The position numbers were made by a program, and so were the translations under genes. The notes under the pieces were generated by a model, which was not told the DNA's origin, made no database searches, and saw only the letters and a list, made by a program, of their open reading frames with translations. From positions 1-64,000 of the forward strand of contig NZ_QJSD01000010.1 of the NCBI RefSeq assembly GCF_003313245.1: a stretch of 64,000 bases of DNA, given 5' to 3'. This document shows positions 45,985 to 54,371 of the stretch, in pieces (the first letter of the stretch is position 1; every line of letters begins with the position of its first letter). Origin of the DNA: Primorskyibacter marinus. Lineage in GTDB: Bacteria; Pseudomonadota; Alphaproteobacteria; Rhodobacterales; Rhodobacteraceae.

Positions 45985-46012
45985 CTTATACGCTGCAACC
46001 GCGCGCTGTCAA
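45985..46012 (-). promoter_or_regulatory. Sigma-70 promoter of rpsD
   Basis: On the minus strand TTGACA (46012-46007), 16-bp spacer, TATAAG (45990-45985). It lies about 125 bp upstream of the GTG start and is the closest match to consensus I noticed in the window. Confidence 0.7.
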
Positions 46013-46127
46013 CGGCGCTGTTTTGCAGGAAAGAACATCCAGATGATTCAAATTAGAACAAAACGTGAAATTTAAGCGTAATTTAAGGTCTTCGGGTCCA
46101 GTCTGCAAGCAACCGAATGGAGGGCAC

Positions 46128-46961
46128 ATGGGTCTTCAGAGAAAAGCCGCACTGAACGAACAGCCACGCAATGCGCTGACGCTTGCGATAGAACAGCGCG
46201 ATGCAAACACCGTCAGAATGGTCGAAGCCGCAGTGCGCCATCGGCAGGTTCTCCTTGCATTTCAGCCAGTCGTCCAGGCCCGCGATCCGAGACGCACGGC
46301 ATTCTATGAAGGGCTGATTCGCGTCCTGGATGAAACCGGACGGGTGATCCCCGCCAAGGACTTCATCAACGTGGTGGAAGAAACGGAAACCGGGCGCCTG
46401 CTGGATTGTATCGCCCTGGAAAAGGGCCTGCGTGCACTGGAAACACAACCCACGTTGCGGCTTTCGATTAACATGTCGGCCCGATCCATCGGATACAAGA
46501 AATGGCTACGCGTCCTGCAACGCGGGCTGGCACGCAATCCAACTGTCGGCGAACGTCTCATTCTGGAAATCACTGAGAACTCCGCGATGTTGGTGCCTGA
46601 ACTGGTGGTCGGGTTCATGCAAGACCTGCAACACAAGGGCATTTCTTTCGCACTTGACGATTTCGGGGCAGGCTATACTGCCTTTCGTCACTTCAAGAAC
46701 TTCCAGTTCGACATCCTCAAGATTGACGGGCAGTTCATCACTGATATTGCGCGCGATGCCGACAATCAGGTTCTTACCCGCGCCATGATCTCTGTCGCAC
46801 AGCAATTTGACATGTTCACCGTGGCCGAACGGGTCGAGCGGGCAGAGGATGCCGCATTTCTGCAAAGCCTTGGCGTCGATTGCCTGCAAGGATATTTCTA
46901 CGGTCCTCCGACTGTCTGCCCGCCGTGGGAAAAAGGCGCGCCACAACGCGCCACAGCCTGA
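46128..46961 (+). CDS. EAL-domain protein (c-di-GMP phosphodiesterase-like)
   Basis: A 277-residue stand-alone EAL domain, without sensor, GGDEF or TM segment. The signature reads EGL rather than EAL (FYEGLIRV); metal and catalytic residues appear kept: Asn in NMSAR, Glu in LEITEN, DD in LDDFGAGYTAF, Lys in LKIDGQF. The late loop has ERVE where EGVE is usual. It probably cleaves c-di-GMP, though the variant motifs could mean a binding-only protein. GGAGGG lies 5 bp before the chosen ATG. Confidence 0.85.
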   Translation: MGLQRKAALNEQPRNALTLAIEQRDANTVRMVEAAVRHRQVLLAFQPVVQARDPRRTAFYEGLIRVLDETGRVIPAKDFINVVEETETGRLLDCIALEKGLRALETQPTLRLSINMSARSIGYKKWLRVLQRGLARNPTVGERLILEITENSAMLVPELVVGFMQDLQHKGISFALDDFGAGYTAFRHFKNFQFDILKIDGQFITDIARDADNQVLTRAMISVAQQFDMFTVAERVERAEDAAFLQSLGVDCLQGYFYGPPTVCPPWEKGAPQRATA

Positions 46962-46989
46962 GGCAATTTCGGGACATGACTGTAGTTGC

Positions 46990-47033
46990 CCCCCACCAAT
47001 GCATAATATAGTTACGTTACGGTAGGGTGGGGG
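46990..47033. repeat. Inverted repeat upstream of phaA
   Basis: CCCCCACC (46990-46997) and GGTGGGGG (47026-47033) form a perfect 8-bp inverted repeat around an AT-rich core with a GTTACGTTAC direct repeat. It lies 61 bp before the phaA ATG and may be an operator. Confidence 0.35.
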
Positions 47034-47094
47034 TTGTGCGCTTTGCTGGAACTGTGCGGACCTCCGTCGCAATTAGTTAAGGTGGAGCACATCT

Positions 47095-48270
47095 ATGACC
47101 AATGTCGTAATCGCATCTGCGGCGCGGACCGCAGTCGGCAGTTTTGGGGGCGCGTTCGCCAATACCCCCGCCCACGATTTGGGATCGGCCGTTCTGCAAG
47201 CGCTGGTAAAGCGCGCCGGGATTGACGCCGCTGAAGTCTCCGAAACGATCCTGGGGCAGGTTCTGACCGCAGCGCAGGGGCAAAACCCGGCACGTCAGGC
47301 ACATGTCAACGCAGGTCTGCCGATTGAATCCTCGGCCTGGAGTATCAACCAGGTTTGCGGATCCGGTCTGCGCGCCGTAGCGCTTGCCGCCCAACACATC
47401 CAGCTTGGCGATGCAGATATCGTCTGTGCCGGCGGTCAGGAGAACATGACACTCAGCCCCCATGCCGCGCATCTGCGAGCCGGTCACAAGATGGGCGACG
47501 TGAAATATATCGACACGATGATCCGCGATGGTCTGTGGGATGCATTCAACGGCTATCACATGGGTCAGACCGCCGAAAATGTCGCGGAAAAATGGCAGAT
47601 CAGCCGTGAACAACAGGACGAGTTCGCCGTCGCTTCGCAAAACAAGGCAGAAGCGGCACAGACAGCCGGCAAATTCGATGACGAGGTGATTGCCTTTACC
47701 GTCAAGACCCGCAAAGGCGAAACCGTTGTCGATAAGGACGAATACATCCGCTACGGCGCGACGATCGAAGCCATGCAAAAGCTGCGCCCGGCCTTTACAA
47801 AAGATGGCAGCGTCACAGCGGCCAACGCATCCGGCCTTAACGACGGGGCCGCCGGTGCCCTGCTGATGTCTGCACAGAATGCCGAAAAGCGCGGGATTAC
47901 CCCGCTTGCACGAATCGCCTCCTACGCCACTGCGGGTCTTGATCCGTCGATCATGGGCGCAGGTCCGATCAATGCCAGCCGCAAGGCACTGGAGAAAGCG
48001 GGTTGGAAGCCGGAAGATCTGGATCTTGTCGAAGCGAACGAAGCTTTCGCTGCACAGGCTTGCGCCGTGAACAAGGAGATGGGCTGGGATCCGGCAATCG
48101 TGAACGTGAATGGCGGCGCAATCGCCATTGGTCATCCGATCGGTGCCTCCGGTGCCCGTGTCCTCAACACCCTCCTATTTGAAATGCAGCGTCGCAACGC
48201 CAAGAAAGGTCTCGCGACATTGTGCATTGGCGGCGGTATGGGTGTGGCGCTCTGCGTTGAGCGTCCCTGA
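47095..48270 (+). CDS. phaA: Acetyl-CoA C-acetyltransferase (beta-ketothiolase)
   Basis: Condenses two acetyl-CoA to acetoacetyl-CoA, the first step of PHB synthesis and of the ethylmalonyl-CoA pathway. 391 residues; acyl-enzyme Cys88 (QVCGSGLRA), [17 protein letters not shown] with the catalytic His and the second Cys in [11 protein letters not shown]. It is followed 15 bp later by a terminator, so phaB is probably separately driven. Confidence 0.96.
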   Translation: MTNVVIASAARTAVGSFGGAFANTPAHDLGSAVLQALVKRAGIDAAEVSETILGQVLTAAQGQNPARQAHVNAGLPIESSAWSINQVCGSGLRAVALAAQHIQLGDADIVCAGGQENMTLSPHAAHLRAGHKMGDVKYIDTMIRDGLWDAFNGYHMGQTAENVAEKWQISREQQDEFAVASQNKAEAAQTAGKFDDEVIAFTVKTRKGETVVDKDEYIRYGATIEAMQKLRPAFTKDGSVTAANASGLNDGAAGALLMSAQNAEKRGITPLARIASYATAGLDPSIMGAGPINASRKALEKAGWKPEDLDLVEANEAFAAQACAVNKEMGWDPAIVNVNGGAIAIGHPIGASGARVLNTLLFEMQRRNAKKGLATLCIGGGMGVALCVERP

Positions 48271-48284
48271 CTTCAGCGGTTCGG

Positions 48285-48311
48285 AAAGGGATGCCTCAAG
48301 GCGTCCCTTTT
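48285..48311 (+). terminator. Terminator between phaA and phaB
   Basis: An 11-bp stem AAAGGGATGCC / GGCGTCCCTTT (one G-T pair) with a TCAA tetraloop and T4 tail. This is a canonical intrinsic terminator right after phaA. Confidence 0.85.
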
Positions 48312-48438
48312 CCAGCCTCCTCAAGTCCAAAGCCAACAGAAATTCCTCCAAAGCGCCAAAATATCAACGTAATATTGTTGCGCACGATGCGATCAACCGG
48401 TAGCAAAGTTACTGGACCCTGACAGATTGGAGAATATC

Positions 48439-49161
48439 ATGGCAAGAGTAGCACTCGTAACAGGCGGAAGCCGGGGCATCGGTGAGGCGATCTCGAAAGC
48501 GCTGCAAGCCGCCGGTTACACGGTTGCAGCAACCTATGCCGGAAATGACGACGCCGCGGCCAAGTTTACCGAGGAAACCGGTATCAAGACATATAAGTGG
48601 AACGTCGCCGATTACGACTCCAGCGTCGCCGGCATTGCCAAGGTCGAAGAGGATCTGGGTCCGGTTGATGTGGTCGTGGCCAATGCCGGAATTACCCGCG
48701 ATGCGCCCTTCCACAAGATGACCAAGGACCAATGGCAACAGGTGATAGACACCAACCTGACCGGCGTGTTCAACACCGTGCATCCGGTCTGGCCCGGCAT
48801 GCGCGAACGCAAGTTCGGCCGCGTCATCGTGATCAGTTCCATCAATGGTCAGAAGGGTCAGTTCGCTCAGGTCAACTATGCCGCGACAAAGGCCGGCGAT
48901 CTTGGCATCGTCAAAAGTCTTGCTCAGGAAGGTGCCCGCGCCGGGATTACCGCCAATGCGATTTGCCCTGGATATATCGCGACCGAGATGGTGATGGCAG
49001 TGCCTGAAAAGGTGCGCGAATCGATTATCGGCCAGATCCCGGCAGGTCGCTTGGGCGAACCTGAAGAGATTGCACGTTGCGTGGTGTTCCTGGCGTCTGA
49101 AGATGCCGGTTTCATCAACGGTTCGACAATCAGTGCGAACGGCGCCCAGTTCTTCGCCTGA
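48439..49161 (+). CDS. phaB: Acetoacetyl-CoA reductase
   Basis: NADPH-dependent SDR that makes (R)-3-hydroxybutyryl-CoA for PHB synthesis. 240 residues; TGGSRGIG (8-15), NAGITRD, catalytic Ser and YAATK, and the PhaB-type ICPGYIATEM. I chose the ATG at 48439, 7 bp after GGAG; an in-frame TTG at 48427 is less likely. It ends before a hairpin terminator. Confidence 0.95.
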   Translation: MARVALVTGGSRGIGEAISKALQAAGYTVAATYAGNDDAAAKFTEETGIKTYKWNVADYDSSVAGIAKVEEDLGPVDVVVANAGITRDAPFHKMTKDQWQQVIDTNLTGVFNTVHPVWPGMRERKFGRVIVISSINGQKGQFAQVNYAATKAGDLGIVKSLAQEGARAGITANAICPGYIATEMVMAVPEKVRESIIGQIPAGRLGEPEEIARCVVFLASEDAGFINGSTISANGAQFFA

Positions 49162-49189
49162 TACCCTGCGAACATCGTGTCAAAACATT

Positions 49190-49219
49190 GCGCCCCTGCC
49201 TGTATGGCCGGGGCGCTTT
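49190..49219 (+). terminator. Terminator of phaB
   Basis: GCGCCCC (49190-49196) pairs with GGGGCGC (49210-49216), with an inner GCC/GGC extension, followed by TTT. It lies 28 bp past the phaB stop. Confidence 0.75.
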
Positions 49220-49362
49220 CATATTAAGATACTTCTTTTGGTCTTCTGCCTGGCGTTACGCAGCCTTGCCGGTTTCTGGATGGTCTGGACCAAACCTCAG
49301 CTTAAGCCATGTTTTTTTTCAGAAACGGGCATCTGACCCTAAAAGCTACCGGAACAAAGACT

Positions 49363-49527
49363 TCAGACGCTAAGTCGCTCGATTTCTTCTTTCAGCTTCA
49401 GTTTCTGCTTCTTCATTTCAGCGATATGAAGATCGCTGACGCTGGGGGCACGCTGTGCCTCTTCCACAGCAGCCGAGAGGTGTTGGTGTTTCTTCTTCAG
49501 TTCCTGCACATGCGAACTCAAGCTCAT
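49363..49527 (-). CDS. YdcH/DUF465 family small protein
   Basis: A 54-residue, highly charged coiled-coil protein (MSLSSHVQELKKKHQHLS ... IAEMKKQKLKLKEEIERLS), matching the DUF465/YdcH family in length and pattern. Function is unknown; these are small cytosolic helical hairpins. The ATG at 49527 has GGAGG 5 bp upstream. Confidence 0.88.
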   Translation of the reverse strand: MSLSSHVQELKKKHQHLSAAVEEAQRAPSVSDLHIAEMKKQKLKLKEEIERLSV

Positions 49528-49640
49528 CACGTCCTCCATTGATATGACAACATCTTCAGTCCAGCATATTCCAGCACGTCTGTCACGCTGCATTGTCACC
49601 AGTTGTTTTCCAAAGCACTAACTTGCCGGTGAAGCTGACG

Positions 49641-50408
49641 TTACGCCGGAAAATTCAGTGGCGCTCCGCGCCTTAACACGTCGCTGATCGGGGCCGCGTA
49701 ATCTTCGCCGTCTTGTGCATGGGTGTGCCCTGCATGAAGAATCACCGGGGCGTGCAACCGGAAATCGGCCCGCCCGCCTTTGCGCCCCCTCACCAGCACC
49801 AGCCGAGGGTCTCGCCCGACGCGCGGTGCCAGTGGCAGAACCTGCACAGACCCAAGCCTTTCTTGCATCGCAGTCAGCAATTCTGGCAACCTTTCCATCC
49901 GCTGAATGAACGTCGCCTGACCACGCGGGACCAATCGTCGCGCCGCCACGTTGACCCAGGCGGAGAGGGGCGTTTTCGCAGCGAGCGCGATTTCCCGGCC
50001 GTCATCGTCTGCCTGGCTGCGCTTGCCGGATTTGAAATAAGGCGGGTTCGCAAAAACATGGTCAAATTGACGCGCCAGAAGCGACGCGGGCAAGGATGAA
50101 AGATCGGCCACGACCACCTCTGCCGTCAAACCGTTCTCTGCCAGATTGCGGCGCGCCAGATTGGCGTAATACGGCTGGATTTCCACACCGGTCAGCGTCA
50201 GGTCGGGGATGCGCGCGCCCAGACAGCACAAACCGGGGCCGGCACCGCAGCCAAGTTCCAGCACAGAATCGCCTGAAGTTGCTGCCACGCTTGCAGCCAA
50301 CAGGACAGGATCTATCCCCGCACGATACCCGCCGACAGGCTGGAACAGATGAACACGTCCGCCCAGAAAAGCGTCGCGGCTCAGCTCAGCAGTCAAGCGG
50401 AACGCCAC
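49641..50408 (-). CDS. TrmN6-like methyltransferase
   Basis: A SAM-dependent enzyme of about 255 residues: VLELGCGAGPGLCCLGAR (motif I), then the adenine N6-methyltransferase motif NPPYF. The N-terminal DAFLGGRVHLFQPVGGYRAG is the conserved start of tRNA1(Val) A37 N6-methyltransferase relatives. There is no ATG near the expected start; a GTG at 50408 (taken) or TTG at 50396/50414 must be used, overlapping the DUF2007 gene by about 20 bp. Confidence 0.82.
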   Translation of the reverse strand: MAFRLTAELSRDAFLGGRVHLFQPVGGYRAGIDPVLLAASVAATSGDSVLELGCGAGPGLCCLGARIPDLTLTGVEIQPYYANLARRNLAENGLTAEVVVADLSSLPASLLARQFDHVFANPPYFKSGKRSQADDDGREIALAAKTPLSAWVNVAARRLVPRGQATFIQRMERLPELLTAMQERLGSVQVLPLAPRVGRDPRLVLVRGRKGGRADFRLHAPVILHAGHTHAQDGEDYAAPISDVLRRGAPLNFPA

Positions 50409-50601
50409 TATCAAGCATCAACTGTCGGGCCGCCGGCAGATCTGCCGTCCGCACCATCAATCGCCGCGGCAAAATGCCGATGCTGCCTTCAAGAACGCTC
50501 ATGTTTACGTCCAATTCAAAGCTGTCTATACCCTCGTCCTGCAAGAGCGCGCGGGCCAGCGGGATGATCGTGATGTCGGTGGTACGCAAAAGCTCTTCCA
50601 T
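50386..50601 (-). CDS. DUF2007 domain-containing protein
   Basis: A 71-residue protein matching the DUF2007 'putative signal transducing' family: MEELLRTTDITIIPLARALL, then IDSFELDVNMSVLEG, GILPRRLMV and C-terminal DLPAARQLMLDSG. Role unknown. It overlaps the methyltransferase start, so the two are likely one operon, divergent from the polyprenyl synthase gene 55 bp away. Confidence 0.8.
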   Translation of the reverse strand: MEELLRTTDITIIPLARALLQDEGIDSFELDVNMSVLEGSIGILPRRLMVRTADLPAARQLMLDSGVPLDC

Positions 50602-50656
50602 GTCGGGGATGTAAGGACAAGGTGGCACGATTGTCGAGCCTTGTGACGGGAGTGTG

Positions 50657-51658
50657 ATGAGTTTGGACGACGCCACCGTGAAACCACATGACCGCCTCGC
50701 TGCCGCATTGGCCGAGGATATGATGGCGGTCAACGAATTGATTCGGCTGCGCATGGCCTCTGAGCATGCACCACGCATCCCCGAAGTGACGGCCCATCTG
50801 GTCGAGGCCGGCGGCAAGCGTCTGCGTCCGATGCTGACATTGGCTGCCGCGCGGATGTGCGGCTATGACGGTCCGTATCATGTACATCTGGCCGCAACGG
50901 TAGAGTTTATTCACACCGCAACGCTGCTGCATGACGATGTAGTGGATGAGAGCGCGCAACGGCGCGGGCGCCCAACGGCGAACCTGCTTTGGGACAACAA
51001 ATCCAGCGTGCTGGTGGGCGATTATCTGTTTGCGCGCAGCTTTCAGTTGATGGTCGAAACCGGGTCAATCCGTGTGCTCGACATTCTGGCGAACGCCTCT
51101 GCCACCATTGCGGAGGGCGAGGTGTTGCAATTGTCCGCAGCGCAGGATCTGCGCACCGGCGAGGATACTTATCTCAAGATCGTGCGCGGCAAGACGGCAG
51201 CGCTGTTTTCCGCCGCGACAGAGGTCGGCGGCGTGATCGCCGGTCAGCCCGACGAGATTGTGCGCGCGCTTTTCGACTATGGCGATGCTTTGGGGATCGC
51301 GTTCCAGATCGCTGATGATCTTTTGGATTATCAGGGCAACAGCGGCACGACCGGAAAAAATATCGGCGACGATTTTCGCGAACGCAAGCTGACACTGCCG
51401 GTGATCAAGGCCGTGGCCGCGGCCGATGCCGAAGAACGGGCATTCTGGCTGCGCACCATCGAGAAGGGTAAGCAGGAGGATGGCGATCTGGACCACGCCA
51501 TCGCGTTGCTGAACAAGCACGACACGCTAAGGGCGACCCGCGACGATGCGAACGCCTGGGCGGCAAAGGCCAAGGACGCGCTTGGTGCCCTGCCCCGGTC
51601 CGATCTTCGGGACATGCTGATTGATCTTGCCGATTATGTGGTGGCGCGCCTCGCCTGA
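50657..51658 (+). CDS. ispB: Polyprenyl diphosphate synthase
   Basis: Makes the long prenyl chain of ubiquinone. 333 residues; first Asp-rich motif LLHDDVVDES, second IADDLLDYQ, GGKRLRPML and KTAALFSAA are classic. Chain length is not certain; in Rhodobacteraceae UQ-10 is usual, so a decaprenyl product is likely. The ATG at 50657 follows GGGAG. Its 3' end overlaps convergent ispE by 25 bp. Confidence 0.93.
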   Translation: MSLDDATVKPHDRLAAALAEDMMAVNELIRLRMASEHAPRIPEVTAHLVEAGGKRLRPMLTLAAARMCGYDGPYHVHLAATVEFIHTATLLHDDVVDESAQRRGRPTANLLWDNKSSVLVGDYLFARSFQLMVETGSIRVLDILANASATIAEGEVLQLSAAQDLRTGEDTYLKIVRGKTAALFSAATEVGGVIAGQPDEIVRALFDYGDALGIAFQIADDLLDYQGNSGTTGKNIGDDFRERKLTLPVIKAVAAADAEERAFWLRTIEKGKQEDGDLDHAIALLNKHDTLRATRDDANAWAAKAKDALGALPRSDLRDMLIDLADYVVARLA

Positions 51659-52485
51659 CCCGCGCCTTCGGTTTGCGTGTGCACAACCCACCAATCCGAA
51701 TGTCGGGCCGCGATTTCGCTGGCGGTTTCATGCGCCTGTGCAGGGGTTTCGTAGATCCCGAAACATGTCGCGCCAGAGCCTGACATACGCGCAAGCAGAG
51801 ACCCGCCTAAGGCCTCCAGCGCCGAAATAATCTCTGGGGCCAGCTCACAGGCTGGCAGTTCCAGATCATTGCGCTGCCGGGTCAACCAGTCGATGAACTG
51901 CGCTTCGCACGTCCAACCATCACAATGGGGCATTTCTGGGTTTTCGCGTTGGGCGAGGGCACGAAAGACCTTTGGCGTCGCAACTTGAACGCCGGGGTTA
52001 ACCAGCACGAGGTTCAGCACCGGCACCGGTCGGACCGGTCTCAGCCGCTCGCCGATACCCTGCATCCGCTGCGGCATTGGGGTCAGGCACACAGGCACAT
52101 CCGCCCCAAGCGCAAGGACCGTGTCCAGACCGAGCATATCAGCAGCATTTGCCCCGCACAGGCTACGCCACACGGCTGCGGCATCGGCAGAGCCACCCCC
52201 CAGCCCCGCGCCATGCGGAATGTGTTTTTCAAGCTCGATCCGCCCCGTCCAGCCGGCAGCCTCGGCCGCGCGCCAGATCAGATTGCGACGATCCACCGGG
52301 ACGCCTGCGGCAAACGGGCCCGTCACATCCAGAACCATCTCGGGTTCGGGCGTCAGCCGTAGCCTGTCACCGACATCACCGAAGGCCACCAGCGAATCGA
52401 GCAGATGATACCCGTCCGGCCGCCGACCGGTTACATGAAGTGTAAGGTTGATCTTGGCCGGGGCAAATGCCTCAACCGCCATCAT
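51634..52485 (-). CDS. ispE: 4-diphosphocytidyl-2-C-methyl-D-erythritol kinase
   Basis: GHMP kinase of the MEP isoprenoid pathway. 283 residues; FAPAKINLTLHVTGRRPDGYH at the N-terminus, the ATP loop HIPHGAGLGGGSADAAA and C-terminal ARMSGSGATCFG. The ATG at 52485 overlaps the TPR gene's end by 14 bp, with GAAGG upstream. It lies beside the polyprenyl synthase, another isoprenoid step. Confidence 0.94.
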   Translation of the reverse strand: MMAVEAFAPAKINLTLHVTGRRPDGYHLLDSLVAFGDVGDRLRLTPEPEMVLDVTGPFAAGVPVDRRNLIWRAAEAAGWTGRIELEKHIPHGAGLGGGSADAAAVWRSLCGANAADMLGLDTVLALGADVPVCLTPMPQRMQGIGERLRPVRPVPVLNLVLVNPGVQVATPKVFRALAQRENPEMPHCDGWTCEAQFIDWLTRQRNDLELPACELAPEIISALEALGGSLLARMSGSGATCFGIYETPAQAHETASEIAARHSDWWVVHTQTEGAGQARRATT

Positions 52486-54205
52486 TGGCAACCTTCAGCG
52501 GCGGCAGTCCTTCTTCAGAAAGCAGCGCGTCCAGCCCGATGTCCAGCTTGCGCCGAATGCGCTCCGGATCCACCTCGTCAGAGGCAACTTCTGAATCCAC
52601 GAAGCTTAGCGCGCGGTGCCACATGAATTCTGCCTCCAGCTTGCGTCCGACGGCCCAGTAGACATCTCCCAGATGGTCGTTCACAACCGGATCGACGGCC
52701 ATCAACTCTGCCGCGCGCTCCATATGGGGCACCGCCTCTTCGTAGCGGCCAAGCCGGTACAGCACCCACCCCAGCGAATCGACGATGTAGCCGCTGTCAG
52801 GACGCGCCGCCACGGCGCGTTCAATCATGCTCAACGCTTCGTCCAGCTTTTCCTGCTTTTCAACCAGCGAATAGCCAAGATAGTTCAAAACCTGCGGCTG
52901 TTCGGGGTTCAGTTTCAGCGCGGACCTGAAATCCGCCTCGGCGTTTGGCCAGTCGTCAAGCCGTTCGTGGCTGATGCCGCGGGCATAATACAGAAACCAT
53001 TGACCGGGCTCGGGCCCATCGAACGCCGCTAACGCGCGATCATAGGCTGTCACCGCGTCGTCGAAACGTTCCAGTTGCCGCATCAAGTCGCCCAGCGTCG
53101 ACTGAACCACTGGCAGATCACCGTGGGTTTCGGCAAGCCGTTCCAGAACCTCAACCGCCGCGTCGACCTTGCCACTGGCGCGCAAAGCGTCCGCACGGCC
53201 CAGCTCTGCGGCGTGGAAGGCCGGATCGTCACGCGGCACGCGTTTGTATGTCGCAACGGCAAGCTCATGCTGTTCAAGCCGTTCAAGCATATCGGCAGAC
53301 AGCAGGATCGCGTCGACGTGATCCGGGCGCAGATACTCTGCCACGCGCGAATACAGCAGGGTGTAGTCATCCTCTGCTTCGTTGGAAAGCGCCACCGCCA
53401 GCGTATAGAACACCTCGGCAAGGCCCTGACGTGCGCCCGAAACAGCCGTCCAGGGCAGTTGTTCGCCTGCCTTCAGCCGCTTGCGCAGCGTCTCGATGCC
53501 GGGATCGCCGCCCTCGGCAAAGGTATCGTTGATCAGTTGCAGGGCGTCATCGTTCCGGTCCAGTTGCGACAGCACTTCGACATGCGCAACCAAAGCGCGC
53601 CGCGTCTGCTGGATCGGGCCGGTCTGCTTGCTGCCAAAGATCGCCTCGGCGCTTTCGTGATCGCCAACAGACGCCAGCGCAAGCGCCTTGTGATAAAGTG
53701 CAAAGCCCTCAAGCCCGCGCTGGTCGGATACGTCGTCAAAAGCCACAAGCGCCGCGCTCATGTCACCGCGCCCCAATTCTGACCATGCGTCCGCCAACCC
53801 GTCAATCAACGGCCCTACGCCGCGATCTTCACGAAGCCTCTTCAGGATCTCGGGATAGGCCTCGCGGTGCGCTTCACCAGCCATCAATGCGATCTGGGCG
53901 ATCTGGCTGCGCTCGCCGTCCTTTTCCAGACGCGCCGCAAGATCAACGGCGCGGTCCAGATTGCCAAGCGATAGATTTGCCAAAACAGCGCGTTCCAGCA
54001 ATTGCGGATTGGAAGAATCGTAATAGAGCGTCCGGTTGTAATACTTGGCCGCCGCCGTGAAGTCCCCGACATAGCTGGCCTGTCTTGCGGCCAGATATGA
54101 ACCGGAAAGGCCGTTTGCCGCGACCACCCCGGGAAGACACAAGCCAAGAGCCAATATCGCCGCGCCGATCGTTCTCGCTGTCATTCTGGGCACCAAGGCC
54201 TCCAT
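52472..54205 (-). CDS. Exported tetratricopeptide repeat protein
   Basis: A 577-residue protein with an N-terminal signal sequence (TIGAAILALGLCLPGVVAANG) and many TPR helices through residue 560 (for example VLNYLGYSLVEKQEKLDEAL, VDSLGWVLYRLGRYEEAVPH). It probably works as a periplasmic scaffold; partner unknown. The last TPRs resemble those of other alphaproteobacterial TPR lipoprotein-like scaffolds. An internal ATG at 54184 is an alternative start, giving a shorter signal peptide. It is coupled to ispE. Confidence 0.85.
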   Translation of the reverse strand: MEALVPRMTARTIGAAILALGLCLPGVVAANGLSGSYLAARQASYVGDFTAAAKYYNRTLYYDSSNPQLLERAVLANLSLGNLDRAVDLAARLEKDGERSQIAQIALMAGEAHREAYPEILKRLREDRGVGPLIDGLADAWSELGRGDMSAALVAFDDVSDQRGLEGFALYHKALALASVGDHESAEAIFGSKQTGPIQQTRRALVAHVEVLSQLDRNDDALQLINDTFAEGGDPGIETLRKRLKAGEQLPWTAVSGARQGLAEVFYTLAVALSNEAEDDYTLLYSRVAEYLRPDHVDAILLSADMLERLEQHELAVATYKRVPRDDPAFHAAELGRADALRASGKVDAAVEVLERLAETHGDLPVVQSTLGDLMRQLERFDDAVTAYDRALAAFDGPEPGQWFLYYARGISHERLDDWPNAEADFRSALKLNPEQPQVLNYLGYSLVEKQEKLDEALSMIERAVAARPDSGYIVDSLGWVLYRLGRYEEAVPHMERAAELMAVDPVVNDHLGDVYWAVGRKLEAEFMWHRALSFVDSEVASDEVDPERIRRKLDIGLDALLSEEGLPPLKVANDGG

Positions 54206-54371
54206 CGTTCATGCGTCGCAGTTGTGGAAAAACTAGCCCGCAGCCGATCATTACGCAATGCGGCGCGTCAAAAACGTCCTTTCCCAGCCTTATCGCGCGT
54301 TTAAGACGCTCGAATCATCGTAAGCAAAGCGTTGTCGCGGCAACATAACGCCGCGGCAACGCAGCTGCGGC

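Noticed and set aside
46990-47033. Inverted repeat as a terminator of the EAL gene
   Set aside because: Loop of 28 nt and no T-run make termination unlikely.
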